64,000 nt of DNA from JBGSTR01 sp963707135 (lineage in GTDB: Bacteria > Pseudomonadota > Gammaproteobacteria > Chromatiales > Chromatiaceae). Position 1 is the first letter of the stretch. Each line of letters opens with the position of its first letter. Shown piece by piece: positions 9,279 through 17,773 of the stretch. The position numbers were made by a program, and so were the translations under genes. The notes beneath the pieces were generated by a model. It was not told where the DNA came from and ran no database searches. It worked only from the letters and a program-made list of their open reading frames with translations. The stretch covers positions 62,001 to 126,000 of the forward strand of contig CAVPOY010000011.1 of the NCBI GenBank assembly GCA_963707135.1, read 5' to 3'.

Positions 9279-11822
9279 ATGACCAGGCGCACCACGTCAC
9301 CCGCCACCCCGTCGTTCCATCGGCACCCGCTCGCGGCCGCGATCGCGGCCTGCCTGCGGCAACCGGGGCGGGAACTCGCCGCGGCCGCCGCGCTGGCCCT
9401 GGTGCTCGGATGCCCGGCCGCCGCGCTGGCCGACACCTACACCGTCACCAACACCGACGATGCCGGACCCGGCAGCCTGCGCCAGGCGGTGCTGGATGCC
9501 AATGCGAATCCCGGCGTTGACGAGATTCTGTTCGCGTCCTCTGTGACCGGCACAATCGGCCTGACTTCGGGACCGATAGCGATCGAATCCGCGATGTGGA
9601 TCCGTGGTCCCGGTGCCGATGCCTTGCGAATCGATGCGAACGATCAATCCGAGATAATCCTTGCCGACCTACAAGCTGTTTGCACCAGCGCGCAAGTCGA
9701 CTCTCCGGGAGTCATCATCGAGGGCTTCGCCCTGATAGGCGCGAGTGGAGACGCCGTCTCTATAGTGGGCGGCTCGCTGGTTCGTGATTGCGAACCGATA
9801 GCCATTATTCGGGATTGCACGATCTCCGCCGCCAGCAACAACGGCATCAGCGTGAGCGGAAACGATCATGTGGGCGGCGTGTTGATCGAGCGCTGCACTA
9901 TCCAAGACAACGCCGATGACGGGATAACAGTTTATGGCGCGCCTGTTTTGGTGACCGATAGCCTCATCAGCGGCAACGCCACGGGAATCTTCATCCCCTC
10001 GGGCTATTACTCAGGCGGGGGCCACGTCGAGAATACGGTGATTACAGCTAACGCCGACTCTGGCATTCATTTGACTGATGGAAGCGTTTCGGTGGTTTCC
10101 TCCACGATTTCCGGCAATGGCACGGATGGGATATCCACGGAGTATGCCGGGGGCATGAGTCACGCTTCTGTTGAGAACTGTACGATATCAGGTAATCACC
10201 GTAATGGAGTTTACGGGGTGGATCAGGCTATTTTTACGATTCAAAATAGTTCTCTTTCGTCGAACGGTAACTACGGCTTGTTTCTTGGTTATACGTCGCG
10301 AATGACCGTGCGGCATTCGACCGTTGCGTCGAATTTGGCGGGGGGAGCGTTGTGCCAATACGCCAATACGCTGAGCCTTCAAGACAGCATCATCTCGGGA
10401 AGTGGAAACGGCACCGAGGTCGATTTGGTCGATCAGTATGGCTGCCTGATTGCGGAAAATTCCCTTATTCAAAATCCGGGCGAAGTGCATGTCGACCTGA
10501 GCACCAATCTGGTCGGTGTAGACCCCTTGTTGGGGCCACTGACAGACAATGGCGGGCCGACCCTGACCCATGCCCTGCTGCCCGGCAGCCCCGCCATCGA
10601 CCACGGCGACCCGGCGTTCTTGCCGCCACCGGACTATGACCAGCGCGGCGCGGGCTTTCCGCGTGTGGTCAACGGCCGCATCGACATGGGAGCGTTTGAG
10701 GTCCAGGACGGTGAACCGCCGGTGGAGCCGTCAGGGAGCGCTTGGCTGAAGTCCCTGGGTGACACGAACGGCGACGGCACACCGGAGATAGCCGTCGTCG
10801 CCAGGACCGACGGCAGGAACCTTGCCGCCGTCAGGGACGCGGCCAACGACACCCTGGTCAGCCAATTCGAGTTCAGCGCCGAACTGAAGGCGGTGGACGT
10901 CGAGGTCATGAACGACTTCTTGTACGGCTATGGGCTCGGACCGAACCTAGTTTTGCTCGGAGACGGCCCACCCACGGCCGAGACCCGCAACGCACTCGGC
11001 GGCGAACGGCTCGGAAGCGTCGCGTTCAACCCGAGCTTCACCCCTGTGGATCTCACCGTGCTACCCGATGAGGACGGCAACGGTGTGCCTGAGCTTGGGA
11101 CGCTTGGTCAGGGCTCGACCCGGGTCGAAATACTCGATGCGGTCACCGGCGACCCGGTCAACAACCTCTGGTTCGCGCCGAGCTTCGACCCGCGCCAGGT
11201 CATCAGGCTACCTGACCTCAATGGCAACGCCAGCGCCGAGGTCGGCGTGGTGCTGACCAAGGCCGACGAGCCCGACCGGGTGGCGATCAAGGACACGCTG
11301 ACCGGCGAACGGGTCGGCACGCTGATGGCCTGGCAACCGCAGCAGGGATTCGACCTGCTGCAGGCGCTGCCGGTGCCGGACGCGGACGGCAACCCCACCG
11401 GAAAGGTGGCGCTGCTGCTGCATGAGCCGGCCACCGGGACGACCCTGGTGCGAGTCACCGACGCGACCACCAACGCGCAGCTGGCCATGGTGCGCGGATA
11501 CAACCCAAGCTTCGACCCGGTGAAGCTCGCGGCGGTTTCGGACCTCAACGGCAACGGCGCCGAGGAGTATGCGCTCCTCGCCCGCAACCCCGATACCGGC
11601 CAAGTGCACGCCAGGGTCCACGACGGCGCCACGTCCGAGCTGATCAGCACCCTCTGGTTCAGCAAGGACTGCACGCCGCTCGACCTGGTCAGCATCACCG
11701 ACATCAACGCCAACGGCGCCGAGGAGGTGGTGATGCTCGGGCGCTGCGGAACCGATGCCCAGCTCAAGGCTGTCGTAAAGGACGCCAGGACCGCAGAGAC
11801 CCTGAACCGGCTGTACTTCTGA
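9279..11822 (+). CDS. Secreted right-handed beta-helix protein with C-terminal FG-GAP-like repeats
   Basis: About 847 residues from ATG 9279, chosen because GCAGGAGG stands eight bases upstream; the frame is open to 9234. The long N-terminal signal region ends near ALADTYTVTNTDD. Residues of the form TVTNTDDAGPGSLRQAV open a parallel beta-helix (Pbl-like) domain of about 400 residues with repeated NGISVSG/DGITVYG/DGISTEY rungs, ending in the choice-of-anchor motif GGPTLTHALLPGSPAIDHGD. The last 350 residues hold six or seven units of about 60 residues with calcium-loop cores such as DTNGDGTPE, DEDGNGVPE and DLNGNGAEE. It is likely exported, with a surface or carbohydrate-related role unknown. 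The helix part (about 9640-10520) is clearly less GC-rich than its flanks. Confidence 0.85.
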   Translation: MTRRTTSPATPSFHRHPLAAAIAACLRQPGRELAAAAALALVLGCPAAALADTYTVTNTDDAGPGSLRQAVLDANANPGVDEILFASSVTGTIGLTSGPIAIESAMWIRGPGADALRIDANDQSEIILADLQAVCTSAQVDSPGVIIEGFALIGASGDAVSIVGGSLVRDCEPIAIIRDCTISAASNNGISVSGNDHVGGVLIERCTIQDNADDGITVYGAPVLVTDSLISGNATGIFIPSGYYSGGGHVENTVITANADSGIHLTDGSVSVVSSTISGNGTDGISTEYAGGMSHASVENCTISGNHRNGVYGVDQAIFTIQNSSLSSNGNYGLFLGYTSRMTVRHSTVASNLAGGALCQYANTLSLQDSIISGSGNGTEVDLVDQYGCLIAENSLIQNPGEVHVDLSTNLVGVDPLLGPLTDNGGPTLTHALLPGSPAIDHGDPAFLPPPDYDQRGAGFPRVVNGRIDMGAFEVQDGEPPVEPSGSAWLKSLGDTNGDGTPEIAVVARTDGRNLAAVRDAANDTLVSQFEFSAELKAVDVEVMNDFLYGYGLGPNLVLLGDGPPTAETRNALGGERLGSVAFNPSFTPVDLTVLPDEDGNGVPELGTLGQGSTRVEILDAVTGDPVNNLWFAPSFDPRQVIRLPDLNGNASAEVGVVLTKADEPDRVAIKDTLTGERVGTLMAWQPQQGFDLLQALPVPDADGNPTGKVALLLHEPATGTTLVRVTDATTNAQLAMVRGYNPSFDPVKLAAVSDLNGNGAEEYALLARNPDTGQVHARVHDGATSELISTLWFSKDCTPLDLVSITDINANGAEEVVMLGRCGTDAQLKAVVKDARTAETLNRLYF

Positions 11823-12070
11823 GCATTCACGTCGCCTGGATGGCGTTGCGCGCATGCCGGAACAGCGCGGGCGCCCACCTTGATTGCGCCGGGCGCCAAG
11901 CGGTGGACGAGCACCGCGCGCAATGCCATCCCGGGTCGACCGGCGGGCCAACCACGCCCGGCTCCATCCAGGCCAACGGCTGAGAACCGTTCGCGGTGAT
12001 CCAGAGATCGAATGCTCCGGATTGCTCTTGTTCGGCGGCGCCACTGTGCATCGCGCTGGCCCCCCACTAG
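11670..12070 (+). repeat. Direct repeat, intact-gene copy (pairs with 8827-9218)
   Basis: This copy covers the last 150 coding bases of the beta-helix gene and about 250 bases downstream. Compared with the 8827 copy it has scattered substitutions and small indels, but keeps long identical blocks in both coding and non-coding parts. Conservation beyond the stop codon means the unit of duplication was larger than the gene, or that the downstream DNA is itself functional. Confidence 0.85.
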
Positions 12071-12661
12071 CGGACCGTTACCTGCAGGTTGTCGATCGCG
12101 GCGACAAAGAGACCCGGCACATAACCTTCCCTGCCAGGGGGCGGGCAGGAGAGGCGTCGCCCACCCAGATAGTCGAGTGCAACGCGCCATCCGACCAACA
12201 GATTGAGGAAAACCCCAAGACCGCGTCGGGCTTCTCAGAATGGCGAACCGCGGCCACATCCCGGATCATGGTCAGCGTCGCACGGTGGGGCCCCGTCCCC
12301 CGTAATGGGCTGTCTCGGCGATCCGCTGGCCTCCGGCCCGGGCAAGGACGAATGGCAGGCTCCCGGGAGGCGGCCGAGGGGGTTGCCGACAGCCTGCGAC
12401 CCTTACGGAAAGTTCCTCCCCGCTCCCTGCGGGACAGCATCGCATACACCGGTCGAAACCCCATTAACCTTGATCGGAATCTGTGCGCACCCGTGCTAGG
12501 ATCGCCGCTTGCGGCGCCGCGGCGACGAGATCCGGACCAGGATGGAGATGCGTTACCGCGGGACGACGGCAGAAAAGAACCAAGCAGAAATTCGCCCGAC
12601 TAAGGCGCTTTAACGTTTCCTACGGCCAAAAACAGCACTCAAACCATCTGGAGGTCCAATC
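12071..12661. other. Intergenic region upstream of the sox operon, no gene seen
   Basis: Several long open frames cross this stretch in different registers, but none has a recognisable domain, a good start or sox-like codon bias. The sox promoter should lie in its right part. A ribosome-binding site TGGAGG sits eight bases before soxX. Confidence 0.5.
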
Positions 12662-13039
12662 ATGCTGTCACTGCAACCCCGGCGAGGTGTGCTCGCCCTG
12701 GCGCTCTGCGCCGTCACCGTTTCCACGGCTGGCACAGCCGCGGACATGCCGAAGCTTGAGCTCAACGGCAGCGTCGAGGGCGGAAAGGCCATCGCCATGG
12801 ACCGATCCAAGGGCAACTGCATCGCTTGCCACATGATCCCCGGCGGCGAGAGCCCTGGCGCGATCGGCCCGGCCCTGGTCGCCATGCAGACCCGGTACCC
12901 GAACAAGGAGGCGCTCGCGGTCCAGATCTGGGATCCCACGGTCAAGAACCCGGAGGCCGTGATGCCGCCCTTCGGCAAGCACGAGATTCTGACCGATCAG
13001 GAGTTTGCCGATGTCGTCGAGTACATCTGGTCCCTATAA
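12662..13039 (+). CDS. soxX: Sulfur-oxidation cytochrome c SoxX
   Basis: 125 residues with a Sec signal peptide (cleavage near TAAD, residue 28), one heme site CIACH (Cys53, Cys56, His57) and a likely distal Met in AVMPPFG. Length and motifs fit the short monoheme SoxX. SoxX pairs with SoxA in the periplasm; SoxXA oxidatively couples thiosulfate to the SoxYZ carrier. TGGAGG precedes the ATG. It is the first gene of soxX-soxA-soxK-soxL, the same order as soxXAKL in Allochromatium-type sulfur oxidisers, although no soxB, soxYZ or soxCD occurs in this window. Confidence 0.95.
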   Translation: MLSLQPRRGVLALALCAVTVSTAGTAADMPKLELNGSVEGGKAIAMDRSKGNCIACHMIPGGESPGAIGPALVAMQTRYPNKEALAVQIWDPTVKNPEAVMPPFGKHEILTDQEFADVVEYIWSL

Positions 13040-13067
13040 ACGATCGCCACCGGAGGCACACCGAACC

Positions 13068-13904
13068 ATGAAGAACACGCTTCTGAAGCTGACCGCGGCC
13101 GCGCTTGCCTGCACGTTCGCCGCCCCCCTGTTCGCCACCCCGGCGGAGGACCAGGCGACCTTCCAGGCCTTTTTCAAGGAACGCTTCCCCAATGTCCCCG
13201 TCGATGACTTCAAGAACGGCGTCTACTCGATCGACCCGGTAGGACGGGAGAATTGGGAAGCGATCGAGGAGTTCCCCCCGTACGAGACCGCCATCGACAA
13301 TGGCCGGGAAATGTGGGATACCCCGTTCGCCAACGGCAAGACCTATGCGGACTGCTTGCCGGACGGGCCCGCCATAGGGGCCAAGTTCCCCTACTGGGAT
13401 AAGGAACGCGCGATGGTCGTCACGCTCCCGCTGGCACTCAACGAGTGCCGCGTCGCAAACGGCGAGGAGCCGCTGAAGTACGCGAAAGGGCCTATCGCCG
13501 ATCTGCTGGCATACATCGAAATGGAATCCCGCGGCCAGATCACCAACGTGGAGATTCCGGCCGACGACCCGAAGGCACTGGAGGCCTACGAGAAGGGCAA
13601 GCAGTTCTATTTCGCCCGCCGCGGACAGTTCAATTTCTCCTGCGCGTCCTGCCACCTGGGCAACTCGGGAACCACGTTGCGCACCGAAATCCTGAGCCCC
13701 GCCCTCGGCCACACCACCGGCTGGCCGGTCTATCGCTCCAAGTGGGGTGAGATGGGCACCCTGCACCGCCGCTACAAAGGCTGTAACGAGCAAGTCCGGG
13801 CCGCGGCCTTCGAGCCCCAGGGTGAGGAATACCGCAACCTGGAGTTCTTCATGACCTACATGAACAACGGCCAGGAGCTAAACGGTCCCTCGGCCCGCAA
13901 GTAG
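13068..13904 (+). CDS. soxA: Sulfur-oxidation cytochrome c SoxA, monoheme type
   Basis: 278 residues from ATG 13068, with CGGAGG upstream; the frame extends higher but overlaps soxX. A signal peptide ends near LFATPAED. Only one CxxCH is present (CASCH, 192-196). The N-terminal heme site of diheme SoxA is absent, and Cys96 and Cys127 remain as the likely structural disulfide. The conserved GC in RRYKGCNEQ holds Cys239, which in the family becomes the cysteine-persulfide heme ligand at the catalytic site. It forms the SoxXA thiosulfate-conjugating complex in the periplasm. It lies 28 bases after soxX. Confidence 0.95.
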   Translation: MKNTLLKLTAAALACTFAAPLFATPAEDQATFQAFFKERFPNVPVDDFKNGVYSIDPVGRENWEAIEEFPPYETAIDNGREMWDTPFANGKTYADCLPDGPAIGAKFPYWDKERAMVVTLPLALNECRVANGEEPLKYAKGPIADLLAYIEMESRGQITNVEIPADDPKALEAYEKGKQFYFARRGQFNFSCASCHLGNSGTTLRTEILSPALGHTTGWPVYRSKWGEMGTLHRRYKGCNEQVRAAAFEPQGEEYRNLEFFMTYMNNGQELNGPSARK

Positions 13905-13928
13905 GCCGCCCCCATCCGCACACACGCG

Positions 13929-13954
13929 GGACCGCGCCTAGGCAGGCGCGGTCC
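13929..13954 (+). promoter_or_regulatory. GC-rich stem-loop between soxA and soxK
   Basis: A perfect 11-base-pair stem (GGACCGCGCCT with AGGCGCGGTCC) encloses a four-base loop AGGC. It is followed by GTTCAGG rather than a run of T, so it looks more like an mRNA 3'-end stabiliser or partial terminator than a full terminator. It could set the soxXA to soxKL ratio. Confidence 0.6.
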
Positions 13955-13984
13955 GTTCAGGAACACGACAGGAGTTTCCAGAAG

Positions 13985-14557
13985 ATGAAAATTCGAACCT
14001 ATTCCGCGGCCGTTCTGGCCGCGGCCCTGATGGTCTCTATCCCGGCCACCAGCGCCTGGGCCGCTCACAGATCCGACGCGGAGGCGGCGATCGCCGCGGC
14101 CAAGGCCGCCCACGAAAAGGCTGTCGCCGCCGGCACCGCAGCCCAGGACACGGCCGCGCTGATCCAGCAGGCCGAAGACCTGCTGCCCTCGCGGCAGTAC
14201 ACCAAGGCGATCCAGATCGCGACCAAGGCGGCGAAGCAGGACACGTTCGCGGCAGGTCAGGAAACCGGCGGCAGCCCCCAAGGCGGCTCCACCGAAGCCG
14301 CATCGGCCCCCCAGGCCGAGGCCGAGCAGGCGATCGTCGACGCGGATGCCGCCCGCAAGAAGGCCGCGTCGGTCGGCGGGGAGTGGCGCGACACGGGAAA
14401 GATGATCAAGGAGGCGCAGGACCTCGTGAAGTCGGGTGAGTACGACAAGGCCATCAAGCTCGCGAACAAGGCGAAGCGCCAGGGCGAGCTGGGCTACGAG
14501 CAGGCATTGGCCGAGAAAGACGCCGGCTTCCCCTCCTACGTTCAGTCCAAGCAGTGA
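13985..14557 (+). CDS. soxK: SoxXA-binding protein SoxK (SAXB)
   Basis: 190 residues with a signal peptide ending at SAWA-AHRSD, followed by two homologous alanine- and lysine-rich helical repeats: AEAAIAAAKAAHEKA...LIQQAEDLLPSRQYTKAI and AEQAIVDADAARKKA...MIKEAQDLVKSGEYDKAI. The two are joined by a Gly/Ser/Ala/Pro linker around residue 95. Known SAXB/SoxK proteins are shorter and carry one such unit, so this is an internally duplicated version. It binds SoxXA in the periplasm and stimulates it. ACAGGAG lies upstream. Identification rests on repeat character and sox context. Confidence 0.8.
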   Translation: MKIRTYSAAVLAAALMVSIPATSAWAAHRSDAEAAIAAAKAAHEKAVAAGTAAQDTAALIQQAEDLLPSRQYTKAIQIATKAAKQDTFAAGQETGGSPQGGSTEAASAPQAEAEQAIVDADAARKKAASVGGEWRDTGKMIKEAQDLVKSGEYDKAIKLANKAKRQGELGYEQALAEKDAGFPSYVQSKQ

Positions 14558-14651
14558 TCGGGAGGCCCGGCACCGCGACATACGGGGCCGGGCCGCTGCC
14601 AGCCCCTGCACCCAATCGCGTTCATCGCCCAGTTCAAGGAGACCTAATTCC

Positions 14652-15318
14652 ATGAGATCACACGCCCTCTTCGCCGCCGCGGCCTTCGCCGTTCTCTCGA
14701 CCGCACCCCTGATCGCCGCCGACAACAAGATCAGCCTCGTCGCTCGACTCCGTTCAGGTCATGCACGACGGCAAGCCGGTGACCATCCAGCGCGGTCACG
14801 ACCCGGAGGCCCATGTGCCTGAGATCTTCCAGAAGACCGACCGCGGCTGCCCGCCTTTTTGCGTTCAGCCCATGGTCCTGGTCCAGGGGGTTGACACCAT
14901 CGGCGAGCTGGAGATGCTCGACTACCTGCACCGCGCGGCCGAAGGCGACCAGTCGATCCTAGTAGTGGACTCGCGCACGCCGGACTGGGTGATGCGCGGC
15001 ACGATCCCCGGTTCGGTGAACATTCCCTGGACCAAGATCAATATCGACACGGGCGGCACCTTCGAGACGCCGGCCGAGGCGGACACCCTGCAGCACATCC
15101 TGGCCGACGAGTTCGGGGCCGATCAGGGCGACGACGGCAAGTGGGATTTCAGCGACGCCAAGACCCTGGTGCTGTTCTGCAACGGAATCTGGTGTCCGCA
15201 GTCGGCCACCAACATCCAGACCCTGGTCGGACTGGGTTACCCCGCCCACAAGCTGAAGTGGTACCGCGGCGGTATGCAGGACTGGGTCAGCGTCGGCCTG
15301 ACAACCGTCAAGCCCTGA
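14652..15318 (+). pseudogene. soxL: SoxL-type exported rhodanese, +1 frameshift after the signal peptide
   Basis: The ATG at 14652, after AAGGAGA, encodes a clean signal peptide (MRSHALFAAAAFAVLS, then AADNKISLV). The mature domain continues in another frame: LDSVQVMHDGKPVTIQRG..., then a rhodanese fold with VVDSRTPDWVMRGTIPGSVNIPW and the active-site loop LFCNGIWCPQSA. The frames join if the single G at 14742 is removed, giving 221 residues with no internal stop. An extra cysteine pair occurs at RGCPPFC. SoxL rhodaneses act on SoxYZ-bound sulfane sulfur in the periplasm. The break may be a consensus error or a real mutation. Translation from ATG 14761 alone would lack the export signal. Confidence 0.8.
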
Positions 15319-15347
15319 CGCAATAGCCGATCGATTCGCCGACTCTG

Positions 15348-15371
15348 AGGCGCCTTCGGGCGCCTTATTCG
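15348..15371 (+). terminator. Rho-independent-like terminator of the sox operon
   Basis: An AGGCGCC / GGCGCCTT stem closes a TTCG tetraloop and is followed by TTATTCG. It lies 30 bases after the soxL stop. Confidence 0.75.
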
Positions 15372-15823
15372 TGTTCGGAAACCCGTCTGGAACGGCTACG
15401 TTTCCCGCGAGCGGATCGGCGTGAAATCCGAGATCGTCGACGCGGCAGCCCCAGCCCGCCGCAAAGGGAGTCCACCTCGCGACCAGGACTCCGGGGTGGC
15501 GGAAAAACTGCCGCATCATGATGGATCTGAAGCCGTACCGATTCGAGTCGGCGCCGACACATCCGGTCCGTGGGCCTGTCGCCTGGAACGAGCGAAGTCA
15601 TCTGCCACGGCCCTCGTTGCCGTCCACGGGCGGCATCCGGCCAGCTCCGGCCGCTCCCTATTCGGCTATGACTCGCCCCTGGGCGCTGGTTTCCAGACGC
15701 TGGCGGTTAGACTGTGGACGGTCCGACCAGGGCTCACAGGGGCTAAAGCTAGACTTTGAGCAGCGGCAATTCACGACCGAAGGGACAAGCTAGACAACAC
15801 GCGGTCCGCGGTCCGACCGCAGA
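15372..15823. other. Intergenic gap, nothing recognised
   Basis: Short open frames exist (one at 15518-15793), but none has family features or a convincing start. The right end is the downstream flank of the leftward GlcG/HbpS gene. Confidence 0.5.
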
Positions 15824-16249
15824 CTACAGACGGCAGGAATCGACCCCTGCTCTTGCACAGACGGCGTCCTCCTCCGGCTTGGCGCCGGAGACACCGACCG
15901 CACCCAGAATCATGCCGTCACTGTTCCGGATGAGCACCCCACCCGCCAAGGGGATAACTTTACCCCCGGTCATTGCGTTAAGCGCGTTTATAAACCCAGG
16001 GTTCGCACCGCCGGCCATATAGCGATCCGCAATCTGCTCCGAATCAACGCCCATGCCGAGGGATCCCCATGCCTTGGCCTGGCACACGTGGACGCGGGCG
16101 AACGCTAGGCCGTCTTCTGCTTGGAAGGCCTTGAGGTGGCCACCGGCATCCAGGACGGCGCAACCGATGGCAGGAAGGTTGAGCTCGCGCGCCTTCCGCA
16201 GGGCCAAGTCAATGATTTGGTTCGCGATGGAAAGGGTCAGTGTGCTCAT
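15824..16249 (-). CDS. GlcG/HbpS-family (DUF336) protein
   Basis: 141 residues covering a complete GlcG/HbpS domain: LALRKARELNLPAIGCAVLD at the N-terminus, FARVHVCQAKAWGSLGMG in the middle, and GGVLIRNSDGMILGAVGVSG near the end. Family members bind heme or small ligands or serve as accessory proteins to oxidoreductases. No signal peptide is seen, so it is probably cytosolic. The C-terminus (AVCARAGVDSCRL) has two cysteines in place of the usual A...GL helix. It stands alone, next to an IS scar. Confidence 0.85.
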   Translation of the reverse strand: MSTLTLSIANQIIDLALRKARELNLPAIGCAVLDAGGHLKAFQAEDGLAFARVHVCQAKAWGSLGMGVDSEQIADRYMAGGANPGFINALNAMTGGKVIPLAGGVLIRNSDGMILGAVGVSGAKPEEDAVCARAGVDSCRL

Positions 16250-16283
16250 GTATCGGCTCGGATTGATTGGACACGGATTCGCG

Positions 16284-16500
16284 TTATGAGGCGGCCTCCT
16301 GGCGGAGCGCTACCTGACGGGCTTCCAGAGGAGTTCGAAAGCCCAGTTTCTCCAGACGCGAGCGGGCATTGTAGCGCCTGACGAAGGCATCGACCGCCTC
16401 GCGGACCTCCTCGAGGTTGAGGAAGATCCGCCCATGGACGACCCGGTCCTTCAGGGCACGGTTGAAGCGCTCGGCCACACCATGGGTCTAAGAGGCTCGG
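16284..16500 (-). pseudogene. Transposase (integrase-core) C-terminal fragment
   Basis: The leftward frame reads THGVAERFNRALKDRVV...FLNLEEVREAVDAF, then VRRYNARSRLEKLGFRTPLEA. This is the C-terminal end of the rve/DDE integrase core of IS3- or IS481-like transposases: the last catalytic Glu in VAERFNR and the RYN...LG.RTP motif. The DDE N-terminal part is missing. Upstream (about 16500-16600) the sequence no longer matches, so only a scar of the element is left. No terminal inverted repeats were found. Confidence 0.7.
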
Positions 16501-16609
16501 CGAGGAAGGCGACGCTCGGCGTGATGCCCCAGAAGCGGACCTGGTTGAGAAAGAAACTTAGGCTGGGCTGAGGAACGAATCCCAGCTCTTTCTCGGGTAT
16601 TCGCCCCCC

Positions 16610-16910
16610 GTGCGGACCTACAAGCGGGTCAGAATCCAACGCGGCACCCATTTCTTCAACGCTGACGTTGACCGAGCGGCGCGGCAACGACCTGCGGGTT
16701 CGTCCTATCGCCGACTTGCGCCGAGCATTTCGGCAAACCCTTGCCGACCACCCCGTGGCCATCGACGCCATCGTGGTCCTGCCCGATCATCTGACTGCAT
16801 CTGGCGGCTGCCGCCCGGCGATGACGACTTCCCGACCCGCTGACGCCTGATCAAACCCCCTTTCTCGCGCCGGATTCCCGCAGGACGGGACGTCGCGCCG
16901 TGCAGGAGGC
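16610..16910 (+). pseudogene. REP-associated tyrosine transposase (RAYT, Y1_Tnp) remnant
   Basis: Segments in shifting frames reassemble the family: YKRVRIQRGTHFF (frame of 16610), then TERRGNDLRVRPIADLRRAF...HPVAIDAIVVLPDHL (frame of 16668), then CIWRLPPGDDDFPTR (first frame again). The next codon is TGA where the family has Trp, followed by RLIKPPFSRRIPAG. At least two frameshifts and one nonsense codon are present, and the catalytic Tyr region is gone. It is a dead copy of a domesticated IS200/IS605-type transposase that normally processes REP hairpins. Confidence 0.75.
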
Positions 16911-17113
16911 GCTGTCTACCAGTCACGGCCCGGAGCCGGTCGCACGGACGATTCGAAATACAGCTGAAGGCACAACTCGCACTCGCGCGGCGGCCCGAGA
17001 TACAGGGACGATCGCCGAGACCGAAGCGCGGCGCGAATCCCGACTTTTCCCGGACCGGAAGACCGACCGGATTCCGGTGTGTTGTCCCCAGAATTCCGGA
17101 ACGCTCGCTTGGA

Positions 17114-17455
17114 TCAGAACTGCTTGAACTCGATTATGTTGCCGGCACCGTCGACATTGCAGTAGCCGCTGGCATTCTTTCCGCTCACCTCCCAATTGAA
17201 CGACGCACCCTGCTTCTTCAGGTCTTCGGCGGTCATTGCGCCGGAGTCGATGTCCTGCTGCAAGGTTGCGCCCAGGCCGACGGTGATGTCCGAGTTGGGC
17301 ACATCGAACTGCTCGAGCACCCGGTTCTTGCAACCGAGTCCGAGCTTGCCAATGACGGCGTCAGTCTTGGCATCGGCCATGACGGGGGCGGCAATCATCA
17401 GGCAACCGGAGGTGAGGGCGGCGGCCAGCAGGGAGCGAGCGCGATTCATATGCAT
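17114..17455 (-). CDS. Small exported protein, unrecognised
   Basis: 113 residues (MHMN start; an internal ATG two codons later is equally possible). A signal peptide ends at APVMADAKTD. The mature part of about 85 residues has two cysteines (GLGCKNRV and SGYCNVDG), probably a disulfide, and ends IIEFKQF. I do not recognise the family. Nothing around it suggests a role; it follows the RAYT scar and points left. Confidence 0.6.
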   Translation of the reverse strand: MHMNRARSLLAAALTSGCLMIAAPVMADAKTDAVIGKLGLGCKNRVLEQFDVPNSDITVGLGATLQQDIDSGAMTAEDLKKQGASFNWEVSGKNASGYCNVDGAGNIIEFKQF

Positions 17456-17773
17456 GGATTGAGCCTATTGGAATTGATAGGAGGTCAGGGGTTGGGAAGT
17501 TCCACCGCAGGACGGTAAAGGCGCGCGGGTCGTTAGCATCGCAGGCAGGGCCAAGCAAGCCCACCGGCGAGGGAAAAGCCGCTACCGACCTTCCGCTCGG
17601 CCCGCATCGGGCGGGGCACCACCGCGAGGGCGAATCGGTATTGATCGGGGGGTAATCCACTGTTCATTGGGGCGCGCTCTACTGGAAAGGGTTTTCCCCC
17701 AAGTCAGGGAAGAGTGATTCGACTTCTGGACAATCCGGCAGGGACACGGGCGCCTGGAAGCCAGCGCCAATGA
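17456..17773. other. Intergenic gap, nothing recognised
   Basis: It is bounded on the right by the end of the TPMT gene and on the left by the start of the small exported protein, whose promoter should lie here. No gene or clear hairpin with a T tract was found. Confidence 0.5.

Noticed and set aside
11884..12603. 239-codon plus-strand frame before soxX
   Set aside because: It crosses the non-coding repeat, has no family features and no ribosome-binding site.
12662..12800. Strong sigma70 promoter just before soxX
   Set aside because: TTGATC and TAGGAT near 12470-12505 are about 21 bases apart, too far for a standard promoter; not called.
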